A DNA stretch of 64,000 nucleotides from Clostridia bacterium (GCA_017464525.1 JAFTZM010000033.1:240697-304696); one strand, 5' to 3'; positions 17,482 to 27,116 are shown, numbered from the stretch's first letter. The notes: a model not told the origin generated them from the sequence alone. Program-made: numbers and translations.

Positions 17482-18360
17482 CTATACCTTTAAATACTTA
17501 TTGATCGAAAATGCGCTTCCTACTAAACCCACCAGCAAGCCGATCCCGCCAAAATAAAGCATGATCATCGGAGAAAGCCGGGCAAAGGGAACCGTCGTGA
17601 TAAAGCTGAGATCAGCCACAAGGGGCTGCAGCAGATAAACATAAATGATCCATTGAACCGCAAAGGAAACCACCGCAGCACAAAGGCCGATCATGATCCC
17701 CTCCAAAATAAAGGGAGTACGAATAAACGCATTGGTTGCACCCACATACTTCATGATATTGATCTCATGGCGGCGATTATACATGGCAAGCTTGATGGTA
17801 TTGGAAACAATAAACCAGGATACCAGCGCAAGAATGATCATGATCCAGAAGCCAAGAATATCCATTACCTTTTTTAAAGAGATCAGCATATTCACAACCT
17901 CCTGGGAATCGGAAATATTTGCGATTTCCTCCATGGCGGCGATCTTAGCGGAAACAGATTCAAATTCCTCTAAGTTCTTTTCGCTGACCTGAATACGAAA
18001 TTCATTGCGCAGGGGGTTTTCATCCCCATAGAACCAAGAAAGATAACTGGCATCCTCTTCAAACTGCTGCTGATATTCTGCCAAAGCTTCATCCTTGGTA
18101 ACATACTCCACCGACTCCACATAGTCGATGGATTCGATCTCTTCCTGAAGGGATGCCAAGCGGCTTTCTTCTACCGCATCGTCTACATAAGCGACGATCT
18201 CATTCTTTTCGCCCAAAGAATCCATAAAAGCGGCAATATTAGCGGAGCAAAGGTAAGCAGAACCAATGATCAGCATACAAGCCATCAAAACAAAAACCGA
18301 TGCAAAGGTCATCAGATAGTTTTTTCGAATACTTTTAAATGCAGATTGTAAAAAATACAT
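17482..18360 (-). CDS. ftsX: Cell-division ABC permease FtsX
   Basis: 292 residues with the four-helix FtsX layout: TM1 near 17-40, a large extracytoplasmic loop of about 120 residues, then three C-terminal helices. EINIMKYVGATNAFIRTPFILEG is the conserved coupling-helix region. Transmits ATP-driven movement of FtsE to an extracellular hydrolase. It sits 11 bases after ftsE and 8 bases before the M23 gene. Confidence 0.94.
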   Translation of the reverse strand: MYFLQSAFKSIRKNYLMTFASVFVLMACMLIIGSAYLCSANIAAFMDSLGEKNEIVAYVDDAVEESRLASLQEEIESIDYVESVEYVTKDEALAEYQQQFEEDASYLSWFYGDENPLRNEFRIQVSEKNLEEFESVSAKIAAMEEIANISDSQEVVNMLISLKKVMDILGFWIMIILALVSWFIVSNTIKLAMYNRRHEINIMKYVGATNAFIRTPFILEGIMIGLCAAVVSFAVQWIIYVYLLQPLVADLSFITTVPFARLSPMIMLYFGGIGLLVGLVGSAFSINKYLKV

Positions 18361-18371
18361 GGTCCACCCCC

Positions 18372-19058
18372 TTATTCCTCTTCAGCGTAATAGCCGCCGA
18401 CCTGATCGCCGACAAGGCGGCCCTTTTCAATATGGATCACCCGCTTATTAAACTCATTCACCAGGGTATTATCGTGGGTAACAACGATGACTGTTGTACC
18501 GTTCTGATTGATCTGGTTTAAAAGCTCCATGATCTCACGGGCCATTTCAGGATCCACATTACCGGTAGGCTCATCAGCGATGATCAAATGGGGATTATTC
18601 ACCAAAGCACGGGCCAGCGCCACCCGCTGCTGCTCACCGCCGGAAAGCTCGGGCGGAAAATTCTTGGCCTTATGCCCCAAGCCGACGACCCCCAGCACAT
18701 AGGGAACACGCCGGCGGATGGTGCGGGGAGAACATCCAACCGCACGCATGGCAAATGCAACATTATCAAATACAGTGAGATTATCGATGAGGCGAAAATC
18801 CTGAAAGACCACGCCCATGCTGCGCCGCAGCATGGGAACCTTGGAATTCCGCATTTTCTTAATATCGAAATCACCCACTCGAACAGTACCGCCGGTGGGG
18901 ACTTCTTCGTGCATCAGCAATTTGATCACTGTGCTTTTTCCCGCACCGCTTGGACCGATGACAAAAACAAATTCGCCATCTTCGATTTTAAAAGATACTC
19001 CATTCAAGGCATTGGTTCCGTTGGGGTAACTTTTGTAAACATCATCAAATAAGATCAT
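18372..19058 (-). CDS. ftsE: Cell-division ABC ATPase FtsE
   Basis: 228 residues with Walker [13 protein letters not shown] signature LSGGEQQR, Walker [11 protein letters not shown] and H-loop [25 protein letters not shown] is the typical FtsE N terminus. Start with TTAGGAG upstream. First gene of the ftsEX-hydrolase-protease cluster. Confidence 0.95.
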   Translation of the reverse strand: MILFDDVYKSYPNGTNALNGVSFKIEDGEFVFVIGPSGAGKSTVIKLLMHEEVPTGGTVRVGDFDIKKMRNSKVPMLRRSMGVVFQDFRLIDNLTVFDNVAFAMRAVGCSPRTIRRRVPYVLGVVGLGHKAKNFPPELSGGEQQRVALARALVNNPHLIIADEPTGNVDPEMAREIMELLNQINQNGTTVIVVTHDNTLVNEFNKRVIHIEKGRLVGDQVGGYYAEEE

Positions 19059-19070
19059 AGCAACTCCTAA

Positions 19071-20156
19071 TTAGAATTTGGTCGGATTTGCAGTCAGGTA
19101 TTTTTTAACCATCAAAGCAACCTTAAATACAATTGCATGGTCAAAGCGTCTGAGATCCAGGCCGGTCAGCTTACGGATCTTCTCCAAGCGGTAAACAAGG
19201 GTATTTCTGTGTACAAACAGCTTTCTGGAGGTTTCAGAAACATTCAGGTTATTCTCGAAAAACTTCTGAATGGTAAAGAGTGTTTCATAATCCAAAGACT
19301 CAATAGAGCCCTTCTTGAATACCTCGGAAAGGAACATTTCGCAAAGCGTGGTGGGCAACTGATAGATCAGGCGGCCGATGCCGAGATTATCATAAGTCAT
19401 GATAAACTTCTCGGTATCAAACACCTTCCCCACCTCAAGGGCGATCTGAGCCTCATTGAAGGATCGGGGCAGATCACGAATATTATCCACGATCGTTCCG
19501 ATACCCACATAGGATTTGATATAAAGCTCGCTGCTCACAATATCGATGATACTCTTGGCGAGCTTTTCTAGATCCTTATTATCGTTGGAGCTCTTGACCT
19601 CCTTGACCAGCACCAGATCGGTTTCATTAATGTTAATGATAAAATCCTTCTGGCGATCCGGGAAAAGACCCTGCAGGATATCATAGGCCGAAACATCGCT
19701 TTTATCGGAAAGCCGGATCAGAATGGCCACACGGAAGGCCTCAACTTCAAAGCGCAGTTCTTTTGCCTTAATAAAGATATCGCCGGGCAGAATATTGTCC
19801 AGAATAACATTCTTCACAAAATTGTTCTTATCAAACTTTTCATCATAATACTGCTTAATGTTCGTTAGAGTAATGGTGATCAGGTTGATATATTTAGACG
19901 CAAGTTCATCGGTTCCTTCAACAAAGGCAACATATTCCAGCCCGGAGCGGGAGTTCAGAGGCTTATAAGTATAGCCATCCTCCACGATGCTCTCCATAGT
20001 GGCAGAAATGGAGGAGATCACATTTTCATGAACCTCCCCGATCTTGATGAGATCACTGCAGGAAATAACAGTACCGTTTTCATCGATCACACCAACGGTG
20101 CGGTCAATACTGTCTTTCAGCTGGTATACGACGCTTTGAAAAAATCGATTGGACAT
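19071..20156 (-). CDS. PucR/CdaR-type transcriptional regulator
   Basis: 361 residues. An N-terminal sensing region (TVGVIDENGTVISCSD), a GGDEF-like middle with YVGIGTIVDNIRDLPRSFNEAQIALEVG, and a C-terminal PucR helix-turn-helix with FFENNLNVSETSRKLFVHRN followed by TLVYRLEKIRKLTGLDLR. This layout is that of CdaR/PucR-like regulators of sugar-acid or purine genes; the target here is unknown. The ATG at 20156 has GGAGG 9 bases upstream; a TTG two codons earlier is less likely. Twelve bases before ftsE, so it may be cotranscribed. Confidence 0.88.
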   Translation of the reverse strand: MSNRFFQSVVYQLKDSIDRTVGVIDENGTVISCSDLIKIGEVHENVISSISATMESIVEDGYTYKPLNSRSGLEYVAFVEGTDELASKYINLITITLTNIKQYYDEKFDKNNFVKNVILDNILPGDIFIKAKELRFEVEAFRVAILIRLSDKSDVSAYDILQGLFPDRQKDFIININETDLVLVKEVKSSNDNKDLEKLAKSIIDIVSSELYIKSYVGIGTIVDNIRDLPRSFNEAQIALEVGKVFDTEKFIMTYDNLGIGRLIYQLPTTLCEMFLSEVFKKGSIESLDYETLFTIQKFFENNLNVSETSRKLFVHRNTLVYRLEKIRKLTGLDLRRFDHAIVFKVALMVKKYLTANPTKF

Positions 20157-20361
20157 ATGCAATTATCCTCCTATACATTTTGACTATAATGCTGGTTAAT
20201 ATTTTACTACATTCCCGTATCTTTTTCAACAGTTTTTTGTAAAATAATTTGTTAATTTTGCACAACGGGGCAAAAAATAACCCAAAACCAAGCAATTTCA
20301 TTGGTAAAAGATGCAAGAAATAGCAAAAAAATCGGTGGATAACATTCGTCATAATGGATAA

Positions 20362-20396
20362 GAAAAGCGCCCCGCCAATCGGCGGGGCGCAAAAAA
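20362..20396 (-). terminator. Terminator of the sugar ABC ATPase gene
   Basis: GC-rich 10-bp stem (GCGCCCCGCC / GGCGGGGCGC) followed on the minus strand by TTTTCTT. The remaining stretch to the regulator start at 20156 is A/T-rich and shows no gene. Confidence 0.85.
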
Positions 20397-20402
20397 TTCA
20401 AA

Positions 20403-21512
20403 TCAGTTCACCAAGGTACGCTCGGTTTCAGCATCAAACAGGTGGCAATAAGCCAGATCCAGAGCAACTTTGATATTATCATCAGCGGTAGCAGTGGACT
20501 TGGGAGAAACACGGGCAGTAAACTTATTCCCTTCAACATCCAGGTACAGATAAGTTTCAGAACCCATCATTTCAGCAACTTCAACAACGCAATTTACGGT
20601 GTACTCGGGCATAGCAGCCAGATGCTCTTCTTCATCATGAACGTGCTCAGGACGGATACCCAGAATAACGGTCTGGCCAGCCTTTTCCTTCACATCGTCG
20701 TTGATCTTGGACGCAGGCAACTTCAGGGAATTGCCGGCGAATTCAACATAATAATCGCCGCCCTTTTCAGCTAACTGAACCTTTACAAAGTTCATCTGCG
20801 GAGATCCGATAAAGCCGGCTACAAATACATTGCAAGGATACAGATAAAGATTCTGAGGAGTATCTACCTGCTGAATCAGGCCGTCCTTCATAACAACGAT
20901 ACGAGTAGCCATAGTCATAGCCTCGGTCTGGTCATGGGTAACGTAGATGAAGGTGGTTTTCAGATTGTGGTGGATCTTAGAAAGCTCGGTTCTCATCTGA
21001 GCACGCAGCTTAGCATCCAAGTTGGAAAGAGGCTCGTCGAGCAGAAATACCTTAGGCTCACGTACGATTGCACGACCCAAAGCAACACGCTGACGCTGAC
21101 CACCGGACAAAGCCTTAGGCTTTCTATCCAACAAGTGGCTGATATCCAGGATCTTAGCAGCCTCTTCTACTCTTCTCTTGATCTCTTCCTTGGGAGTCTT
21201 TCTCAGTTTCAGACCAAATGCCATGTTATCAAAACAGGTCATATGGGGATACAGAGCGTAGTTCTGGAATACCATTGCGATATCTCTGTCCTTAGGAGCA
21301 ACGTCGTTCACAAGCTTGTCGCCAATGAACAGCTCACCTTCGGTGATCTCCTCCAGACCGGCGATCATTCTCAGTGTGGTAGACTTACCGCAACCGGAAG
21401 GACCGACGAGAACCAGAAACTCTTTGTCTTCGATCTCCAGATTGAAATCGGAAACCGCAACAACTCCGCCGGGATATCTTTTGTAAATGCCTTTCAATGA
21501 CAAACTTGCCAT
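20403..21512 (-). CDS. MsmX/UgpC-type sugar ABC transporter ATPase
   Basis: 369 residues with Walker A GPSGCGKST, Q-loop FQNYALYPHM, signature LSGGQRQRVALGRA, Walker B FLLDEPLSNLD, H-loop THDQTEAM and a C-terminal OB/TOBE regulatory domain with ILGIRPEHV. It belongs to the MalK/MsmX class that energises carbohydrate importers and can serve several permease pairs. It stands alone between a promoter and a terminator, with no permease beside it, while the large importer locus at 30.5-42.3 kb lacks an ATPase; sharing is the likely explanation (inference). Confidence 0.93.
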   Translation of the reverse strand: MASLSLKGIYKRYPGGVVAVSDFNLEIEDKEFLVLVGPSGCGKSTTLRMIAGLEEITEGELFIGDKLVNDVAPKDRDIAMVFQNYALYPHMTCFDNMAFGLKLRKTPKEEIKRRVEEAAKILDISHLLDRKPKALSGGQRQRVALGRAIVREPKVFLLDEPLSNLDAKLRAQMRTELSKIHHNLKTTFIYVTHDQTEAMTMATRIVVMKDGLIQQVDTPQNLYLYPCNVFVAGFIGSPQMNFVKVQLAEKGGDYYVEFAGNSLKLPASKINDDVKEKAGQTVILGIRPEHVHDEEEHLAAMPEYTVNCVVEVAEMMGSETYLYLDVEGNKFTARVSPKSTATADDNIKVALDLAYCHLFDAETERTLVN

Positions 21513-21553
21513 GACGTTTAACCTCCTGAATGAAGCATAAATTTCTTACGATA

Positions 21554-21582
21554 ACTATACCACAAACACGTTAAAATTGAAA
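21554..21582 (-). promoter_or_regulatory. Candidate promoter of the sugar ATPase gene
   Basis: Extended -10 TGGTATAGT on the minus strand with a poor -35 (TTTCAA) 17 bases upstream. The region further upstream also carries GTGTTTAC/GTAAACAC-like partial symmetry, possibly an operator, not proven. Confidence 0.35.
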
Positions 21583-21696
21583 TACTTTTTTTAAACAAAT
21601 TTAGTGTTTACAATTTGTGTATAGTGCACAATCCGACTTCAAAAACGATGAAATCGGGGGATTTTTTAGCAGATATGACTATGCCTTATTGCATTA

Positions 21697-22395
21697 TTAT
21701 TCCACACTTTCCAGGGAAATAATCTCCTGATCTGTCAAATACCTGCACTTCCCTTCCGGCAGTGCAGGATCTAATGTAAGGCCGTGAATGGACCGACGGT
21801 GCAGAGCGGTGACCTCATTTCCCAATGCAGCAAACATCCTTTTGATCTGATGAAACTTCCCTTCCGAGATGCGCAGCAAACCATAATTGGAAGCCATAGG
21901 CTCGAAAAATGCAGGCTTACAATGCAGGCCGTCCCTCAATAGAATTCCTTTTTCCAAAAGCTGGATGTCCTCTTCAGAAACTTTATCCCGTAAAGTAACA
22001 AGGTATTCTTTAAAAACATCTTTTTTCGGTGCCAAAAGACGGTGCGCCAATTCCCCGTTATTGGTAATCAGAACAAGGCCGGTAGTATCCTTATCCAGAC
22101 GGCCACAGACAAACAGATCCTTTTTTTGATAATCCGCCGGCAAAAGATCAAAAACTGTTTTACTGCGGCTGTCCCGATTGGCGCAAACATATCCGGCAGG
22201 CTTATGGAGCATGATATAAAAGAAACGCCGATAGCAGACCGGCTGACCGTCCAAAGCTACCGTATCCTCATTTACATGAAGAGATCCGGTTTTCATTGCC
22301 TCACCGTTCACAGTAACCCGCCCAGCAGAAATTGCTTTTTTAGCCTCGGTGCGAGTCATATTCAATGTATCACATAAATACTTATCTAATCTCAT
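21697..22395 (-). CDS. RsuA-family pseudouridine synthase
   Basis: 232 residues: N-terminal S4 RNA-binding domain (MRLDKYLCDTLNMTRTEAKK), linker, then the pseudouridine synthase core with the catalytic Asp in GRLDKDTTGLVLI, and GKFHQIKRMFAALG near the C terminus. Length and HQIKRM motif fit RsuA (16S rRNA) rather than RluB. It follows the DUF4830 gene after 36 bases on the same strand. Confidence 0.92.
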   Translation of the reverse strand: MRLDKYLCDTLNMTRTEAKKAISAGRVTVNGEAMKTGSLHVNEDTVALDGQPVCYRRFFYIMLHKPAGYVCANRDSRSKTVFDLLPADYQKKDLFVCGRLDKDTTGLVLITNNGELAHRLLAPKKDVFKEYLVTLRDKVSEEDIQLLEKGILLRDGLHCKPAFFEPMASNYGLLRISEGKFHQIKRMFAALGNEVTALHRRSIHGLTLDPALPEGKCRYLTDQEIISLESVE

Positions 22396-22431
22396 TTTAA
22401 CTGTAAGGCTGCGCCGCAGGGACGCAGCCTT

Positions 22432-22896
22432 TTATTCCTTAACAAAACCGTGAACAAATCCGTTCAATTCAGCAGAAGAAATATCTCCGCCAATGGCCTT
22501 TCCATTATATACCAAAATATTGGCAATAACATTCTTGGGCTGATCGGGATAATTTGTTACGTTATAGGTATATTTTTTGGCTCTGCAGCCTTTATATTTA
22601 CTCAAATCAAAACCGCTGAGCTTCTGGTAATTATTATACGCCTCATAGGATTCATCAAAATCCGAAGGAATAATAACCTCCTCAATCAGCACCGGCTGAG
22701 GCTCCACTTCATAGCCGAAGGCCTGAAGAAAGGACACCTGCTGCTCGGTGGTCTTTGCGGCAGTATCGATGGAATTCTTCAAAACATCAGCCGACTCTTT
22801 GGGAGAAAAGACAGCGATGGCTCCAATAGAAAGACACAGCACCGCGCAGATCCCCCAGATCAGGTTTCGATTTAATTTCACAGACCATATAAACAT
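22432..22896 (-). CDS. DUF4830-like membrane-anchored protein
   Basis: 154 residues: one N-terminal membrane helix (about 11-29) and an extracytoplasmic domain. The pattern FLQAFGYEVEPQPV, then EEVIIPSDFDESYEAYNNYQ, GFDLSKYKG and ANILVYNGKAIGGDI agrees with the DUF4830 family of clostridia as I remember it. Function unknown. Start has GGAAGAGGG upstream. Confidence 0.75.
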   Translation of the reverse strand: MFIWSVKLNRNLIWGICAVLCLSIGAIAVFSPKESADVLKNSIDTAAKTTEQQVSFLQAFGYEVEPQPVLIEEVIIPSDFDESYEAYNNYQKLSGFDLSKYKGCRAKKYTYNVTNYPDQPKNVIANILVYNGKAIGGDISSAELNGFVHGFVKE

Positions 22897-22952
22897 AGTT
22901 AATCCCTCTTCCGAAATGATTTACAATAATTTATATGGTCTGTTTTATTTAA

Positions 22953-25004
22953 TTATTCTGCTTTCTCTGCAATGACCTTCTGGGTAATGTTGGCAGGAGC
23001 CTCACGATACTCTAAGAATTCAAAGTTAAAGGAAGCACGGGCATGGGTCATACTTCTGAGATCCATGGCATAAGAATTCATTTCGCTCATGGGAACGATG
23101 GCGGTAACCACCTTATAGCCTCTGGTTTCGGAAGCATCCATAGAAAGGATCTGGCCGCGGCGCTTATTGATATCACCGATAATATCGCCCATCAAAGCAT
23201 CGGAGACCAGAACAGACAAGGTGCCGACAGGCTCCAGAAGTACAGGGCTGGCAGCCTTCATACCTTCCTTAAATGCAATGGATGCAGCGGTCTTAAAGGC
23301 CATTTCAGAGGAGTCTACGGGATGATAGGAGCCATCCAGCAGAGTAGCCTTCAAACCGGTAACAGGATAGCCGGCCAGAACACCCTTGGTAATAGACTCA
23401 CGCAATCCTTTCTCGACAGCGGGGAAATAGTTCTTGGGAACTGCACCGCCGAATACAGATTCAGCAAATTCGAATTCGCCCTCAAACAAAGGCTCGAATT
23501 CGATCCAGACATGACCGTACTGACCGTGGCCGCCGGATTGTTTCTTATGCTTTCCTTCCACTTTGACCTTCTTGCGGATCGCTTCACGGTAAGGTACTTT
23601 CACATCGGCCAGATCCACATTAACGCCGAATTTAGAAGCCAGCTTGGAAACAACAACATCGAGCTGCAGATCACCAAAGCCGGAGAGAACCATCTGCTTG
23701 GTTTCAGGATCCACCTTCATCTGCAAAGTGGGATCCTCCTCAATCATACGGTTGATACCCTGCGCGATCTTTTCCTCATCGCCTTTGGCTTTGGAAACAA
23801 CTGCCTTACTGTAATTGGCCTTGGGGAAATCAATGGGGGCAAAGGTGACAGCATAATCTTTATCGCAAAGAGCGTCCGAGGTACCGGTAACGGCAAGCTT
23901 AGTAAACACACCGATATCGCCGGCCTGCAGAAAAGAAACCTCCACCTGCTTTTTACCGAAGGGGGTATATACATGAGCGATCTTTTCAGACTCGTCGCGG
24001 GAGGTATTCAAATAAGAAGCATCCTTTTTAACAGTACCGGAGTAAACCTTAAAGAAGGACATTTTACCCACAAAGGGGTCTGCAACGGTTTTGAAAACAC
24101 GCAGAACAACGGGGCCTGCAGGATTGCATTCCAGCTCAGCCTCTTCCCCATTCTTCAGCACAGTTTTACTGCCGGCAACCAGCGGATTGGGGAAATAATC
24201 CACGATAGACTCCAGCAGCTGATAAATCCCGCGGACCTCGGTGGGTACACCGCAGAAAATGGGATAGATCAACCGAAGTGCTACTGCATTTTTCAGGCCT
24301 TCAGCCAGCTCTTCCTTGGTAAAGTCTTCATCAGCGAAGAATTTATCCATTAAAGCGTCGTCCGTCTCAGCGATGGATTCCAAGGCGGAATGATAATAAG
24401 TATTGACCTTATCCTGCATATTGGCAGGAACGGGAACAACGCCTTCGCCAAAGCGATAGCCTTCGTTGGTGATCACATTGACCGTACCCACCAGCTTATT
24501 ATTTTCAATAATGGGCAGGGTGATGGGCAGGATCTGATTGGCACCGAACTTTGCGTGCAGCTGCTCCACGATACTGTAAAAATCAGAGTTTTCATCATCG
24601 AGACCGCCGATAAAGAAGGCTCGGGGCATCATCCGCTTTTCGGTCTTCTGCCAAGCCTTTTCAGTACCTACAGAAACGGTATTCTTAGCCGTCAGAACGA
24701 TCAGTGCAAGATCGGCAACCTCCAATGCGGAGATCTGATCACCCTCGTAATCGTAGTTACCGGGAACATCGATCAAATTGATCTTGGTGTTCTTATATTC
24801 AAAGGATGCCATGGAAAGAGAAATGGAAATTTTTCGCTTAATTTCCTCGGCATCGAAATCCAGAACCGTATTTCCTTGATCGATCTTACCCAGCCGATCT
24901 GTAGCTTTGGTGAAATAAAGCATAGACTCAGCCAGGGTGGTTTTTCCGTTACCCTTGTGACCGATCAAACATACGTTACGAATGTTTTTTGCTTCTGTGC
25001 TCAT
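22953..25004 (-). CDS. EF-G-like translation-factor GTPase with altered G4 motif
   Basis: 683 residues, five-domain EF-G layout: GTPase domain, domain II, domain III, domain IV (GGHGQYGHVWIEFEPL) and domain V (GDINKRRGQILSMDA). It belongs to the bacterial EF-G paralogue branch (FusA2-like): P-loop GHKGNGKTT at 15-23, switch I region EEIKRKISISLS, G3 DVPG at 79-82. The guanine-specificity motif NKxD is replaced by GGLD (133-136) in FFIGGLDDENSDF, where relatives have INKMDRENADF. Nucleotide use may therefore differ. Own promoter at 25060-25088; AAAGGAGAT site. Not a replacement for main EF-G, which is not in the window. Confidence 0.88.
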   Translation of the reverse strand: MSTEAKNIRNVCLIGHKGNGKTTLAESMLYFTKATDRLGKIDQGNTVLDFDAEEIKRKISISLSMASFEYKNTKINLIDVPGNYDYEGDQISALEVADLALIVLTAKNTVSVGTEKAWQKTEKRMMPRAFFIGGLDDENSDFYSIVEQLHAKFGANQILPITLPIIENNKLVGTVNVITNEGYRFGEGVVPVPANMQDKVNTYYHSALESIAETDDALMDKFFADEDFTKEELAEGLKNAVALRLIYPIFCGVPTEVRGIYQLLESIVDYFPNPLVAGSKTVLKNGEEAELECNPAGPVVLRVFKTVADPFVGKMSFFKVYSGTVKKDASYLNTSRDESEKIAHVYTPFGKKQVEVSFLQAGDIGVFTKLAVTGTSDALCDKDYAVTFAPIDFPKANYSKAVVSKAKGDEEKIAQGINRMIEEDPTLQMKVDPETKQMVLSGFGDLQLDVVVSKLASKFGVNVDLADVKVPYREAIRKKVKVEGKHKKQSGGHGQYGHVWIEFEPLFEGEFEFAESVFGGAVPKNYFPAVEKGLRESITKGVLAGYPVTGLKATLLDGSYHPVDSSEMAFKTAASIAFKEGMKAASPVLLEPVGTLSVLVSDALMGDIIGDINKRRGQILSMDASETRGYKVVTAIVPMSEMNSYAMDLRSMTHARASFNFEFLEYREAPANITQKVIAEKAE

Positions 25005-25059
25005 GATAAGATCTCCTTTCGCGCCCTTCTTTTAGGCAGCAATAAAAATTCATAAACAC

Positions 25060-25088
25060 ATTATACAATATGAACAAACAAAATGCAA
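25060..25088 (-). promoter_or_regulatory. SigmaA promoter of the EF-G-like gene
   Basis: TTGCAT, 17 bases, TATAAT on the minus strand, 56 bases before the start. Just upstream the short hairpin CAAGC-GTTT-GCTTG may end the preceding transcript. Confidence 0.65.
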
Positions 25089-25100
25089 GCGTTTGCTTGA

Positions 25101-27116
25101 TTATTTACAGAATGTACAAATTGCACAAACAGGGATCATCCAAATGGCCTGAAATGCCAAAATTTGAAGGGCTGTATTGGCAGAATAACCAGATAAAGCA
25201 ATAAAAAAGATCAAAGCGAGGGCTAAAATCGCATATAAAATACGGATAAATCCATTGATCTTTAGGGCGGTAAGAAGCTTACTTCCGCCGTTCAGGCAGG
25301 CCATCAAGCCTTTGGTTCCCGAAACTGATGCGATCAGATCCGGGGACTTTTCTTTCCGCTGCAAAAAGCCTCTGCAGGCGGCGCCGGTTTTGGAGGAGAT
25401 CAAATGAACCAGCTCTGTCTGTACATTGGGATAAAGGGTGCGAAGCAGCGGCTCGCCGAACAAAAAATCATTTGATACGATCCCGATGGCTGCACAACCC
25501 TCTTCCAAAAGCCCGATGGCAGAATCGGTATCCTTGTTATGCTCATAGCTGGTAATAAAGATCCCCGCTGCAGACTTTTGATAGGCAACATATACGGGAT
25601 AATGCCCCGGCTTCAACGCCATTTCCTGCAACTGCTTCGGAAATGAAATATTAAAGTGTTCCATCAGCTTTTGATTACCGACCAGAAACATTTTGCTGTG
25701 GATCAGGCAGGAATAACCCATTCCCTCATGATAATAGATATCGTCTACACGGGGCAGATTTACCGATTTTTGGTCGATCATCTTCAAAAAGAGCGGCTTC
25801 AAAGGGGTCCCCACTGCATTAAAGAGAGAAGCAATATTGGTGATCAGATCGTCGATCTGGGTATCTCCCATTGCCTTTACGCCTTGCAGCAGCACAGTGT
25901 CCCGGCCCAGGAAATCCTCCTCGACCATCACCAGCAAATTGGCATCCGCAAGTTCTCTGGCAGATTGAACCGATGTTAAAACACCGCCGTTTTTTCGGAT
26001 CTTTTTACCGTTTTTAGCAATGGAAGAGGCGTAATACAGACGTGAAAAAAACGGGACAGAGAGGGCAAGTGCCGAAGCAGGAAACAGTAACGCAGAACCC
26101 CAGCCTGCCAGTTGAGAAATTGCAATTGTACCCACCACAATCATCACCAGGCAGATAAACCAAAATCGCTCTGATTTATTTTCCAGATTGAAATCGCTGT
26201 AGCTGTGATCAATATACCCCGAAACCAGGGCGGTGGGGTGGGCATACATTACTTCCCCGCCTTCACCGGTTTCAAGGATCAGATCGTTATTCGTTTCGCA
26301 GGAAGGCGGGACTGTAACAGTCAGCTTATCAGAGGAAACAGCGATCAGCCGAAAGTTCTTTTTGATATTAGATGCGATCTTTTTCTTTGCAGATACATTA
26401 AACAAAAGCCCCAGTACCAGCATAGGTTCCAGATTCAGCGGATAAGGGAAAAAATCGGGCTTGATCATACCGATAATACGAACTGCGATCAAAGAAATCC
26501 ATAACAACGCCAGCAAGGTGTCGGTATCAGCCCGAGCCCGAAGCAGGCGGGAAAGACCCTCCGTAAAAATTCCGAAAGATATGCCAAGGCATAATACATC
26601 CACTGTCAAAAAAGACAGATAAAACCAAATGGAATCGACATTCCCACCAAAAAGAATCGGATAGAAGCCCGCGGTAAATAGATATAAAGATACGATACTG
26701 AGAATAAAAAGAAAGAACATCTTCACAGCCATTTTACCAACGATGTTTTTTAAATCCCGGTATATAGCATCCTTATCCTCCTGGGACTCAAAATCTTCAA
26801 TATCCTCCGGATCATCCGCGTAGATCTTTGAGAAATCAGGAAGTTCTTCCTCTTCGTCATTATCGTCCTCTTCACCGTCGATAAAACGGCGGATCACAGA
26901 ACGCTCCTTTTGCGGTTCTGTCACCTTTTTTTGGCCTTTGATCTGATCGAACAGATCCTCATCCACCAAAGACTCGCTTTTTTCCTCTTTATTATTTTCA
27001 AATTCGTCAATTATTCTTTTAGAGGATTCCACCATCTGGGATTCCTGCTGAATGGCATTGATCTTTGCCATGATTTCATCCAAAGCAGATTGGTGATCTT
27101 GAGGTTCAAAACTCAT
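25101..27116 (-). CDS. Degenerate P1-type ATPase-like membrane protein (pseudo-ATPase)
   Basis: 671 residues. Residues 1-125 are an acidic, charged cytoplasmic tail. Hydrophobic segments near 130-150, 160-185, 200-218, 317-360 and 620-665 give a P1-ATPase-like layout. KKIRKNGGVLTSVQSARELADA (373-392) matches the segment that precedes the phosphorylation site of heavy-metal ATPases, but DKTGT is replaced by VEEDFLGRD (398-406). The N-domain signature survives as FLVGNQKLM (477-485), and PVYVAYQKSAAGIFIT with the helix that follows resembles the P-domain core; TGD becomes SND and GDGxND is not visible. The TM2-TM3 actuator part is short and has no TGE. Likely no ATP-driven pump; function unknown. 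12 bases after rlmB, so same operon. Confidence 0.75.
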   Translation of the reverse strand: MSFEPQDHQSALDEIMAKINAIQQESQMVESSKRIIDEFENNKEEKSESLVDEDLFDQIKGQKKVTEPQKERSVIRRFIDGEEDDNDEEEELPDFSKIYADDPEDIEDFESQEDKDAIYRDLKNIVGKMAVKMFFLFILSIVSLYLFTAGFYPILFGGNVDSIWFYLSFLTVDVLCLGISFGIFTEGLSRLLRARADTDTLLALLWISLIAVRIIGMIKPDFFPYPLNLEPMLVLGLLFNVSAKKKIASNIKKNFRLIAVSSDKLTVTVPPSCETNNDLILETGEGGEVMYAHPTALVSGYIDHSYSDFNLENKSERFWFICLVMIVVGTIAISQLAGWGSALLFPASALALSVPFFSRLYYASSIAKNGKKIRKNGGVLTSVQSARELADANLLVMVEEDFLGRDTVLLQGVKAMGDTQIDDLITNIASLFNAVGTPLKPLFLKMIDQKSVNLPRVDDIYYHEGMGYSCLIHSKMFLVGNQKLMEHFNISFPKQLQEMALKPGHYPVYVAYQKSAAGIFITSYEHNKDTDSAIGLLEEGCAAIGIVSNDFLFGEPLLRTLYPNVQTELVHLISSKTGAACRGFLQRKEKSPDLIASVSGTKGLMACLNGGSKLLTALKINGFIRILYAILALALIFFIALSGYSANTALQILAFQAIWMIPVCAICTFCK

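Noticed and set aside
22405..22431. Hairpin AAGGCTGCG/CGCAGCCTT as terminator of the DUF4830 gene
   Set aside because: Its T-run is on the plus-strand side, where no gene ends; on the minus strand it is not followed by T, and rsuA starts at once.
23043..24353. 436-codon plus-strand open frame opposite the EF-G-like gene
   Set aside because: Antisense shadow of a well-conserved gene; no ribosome site and no recognisable domain.
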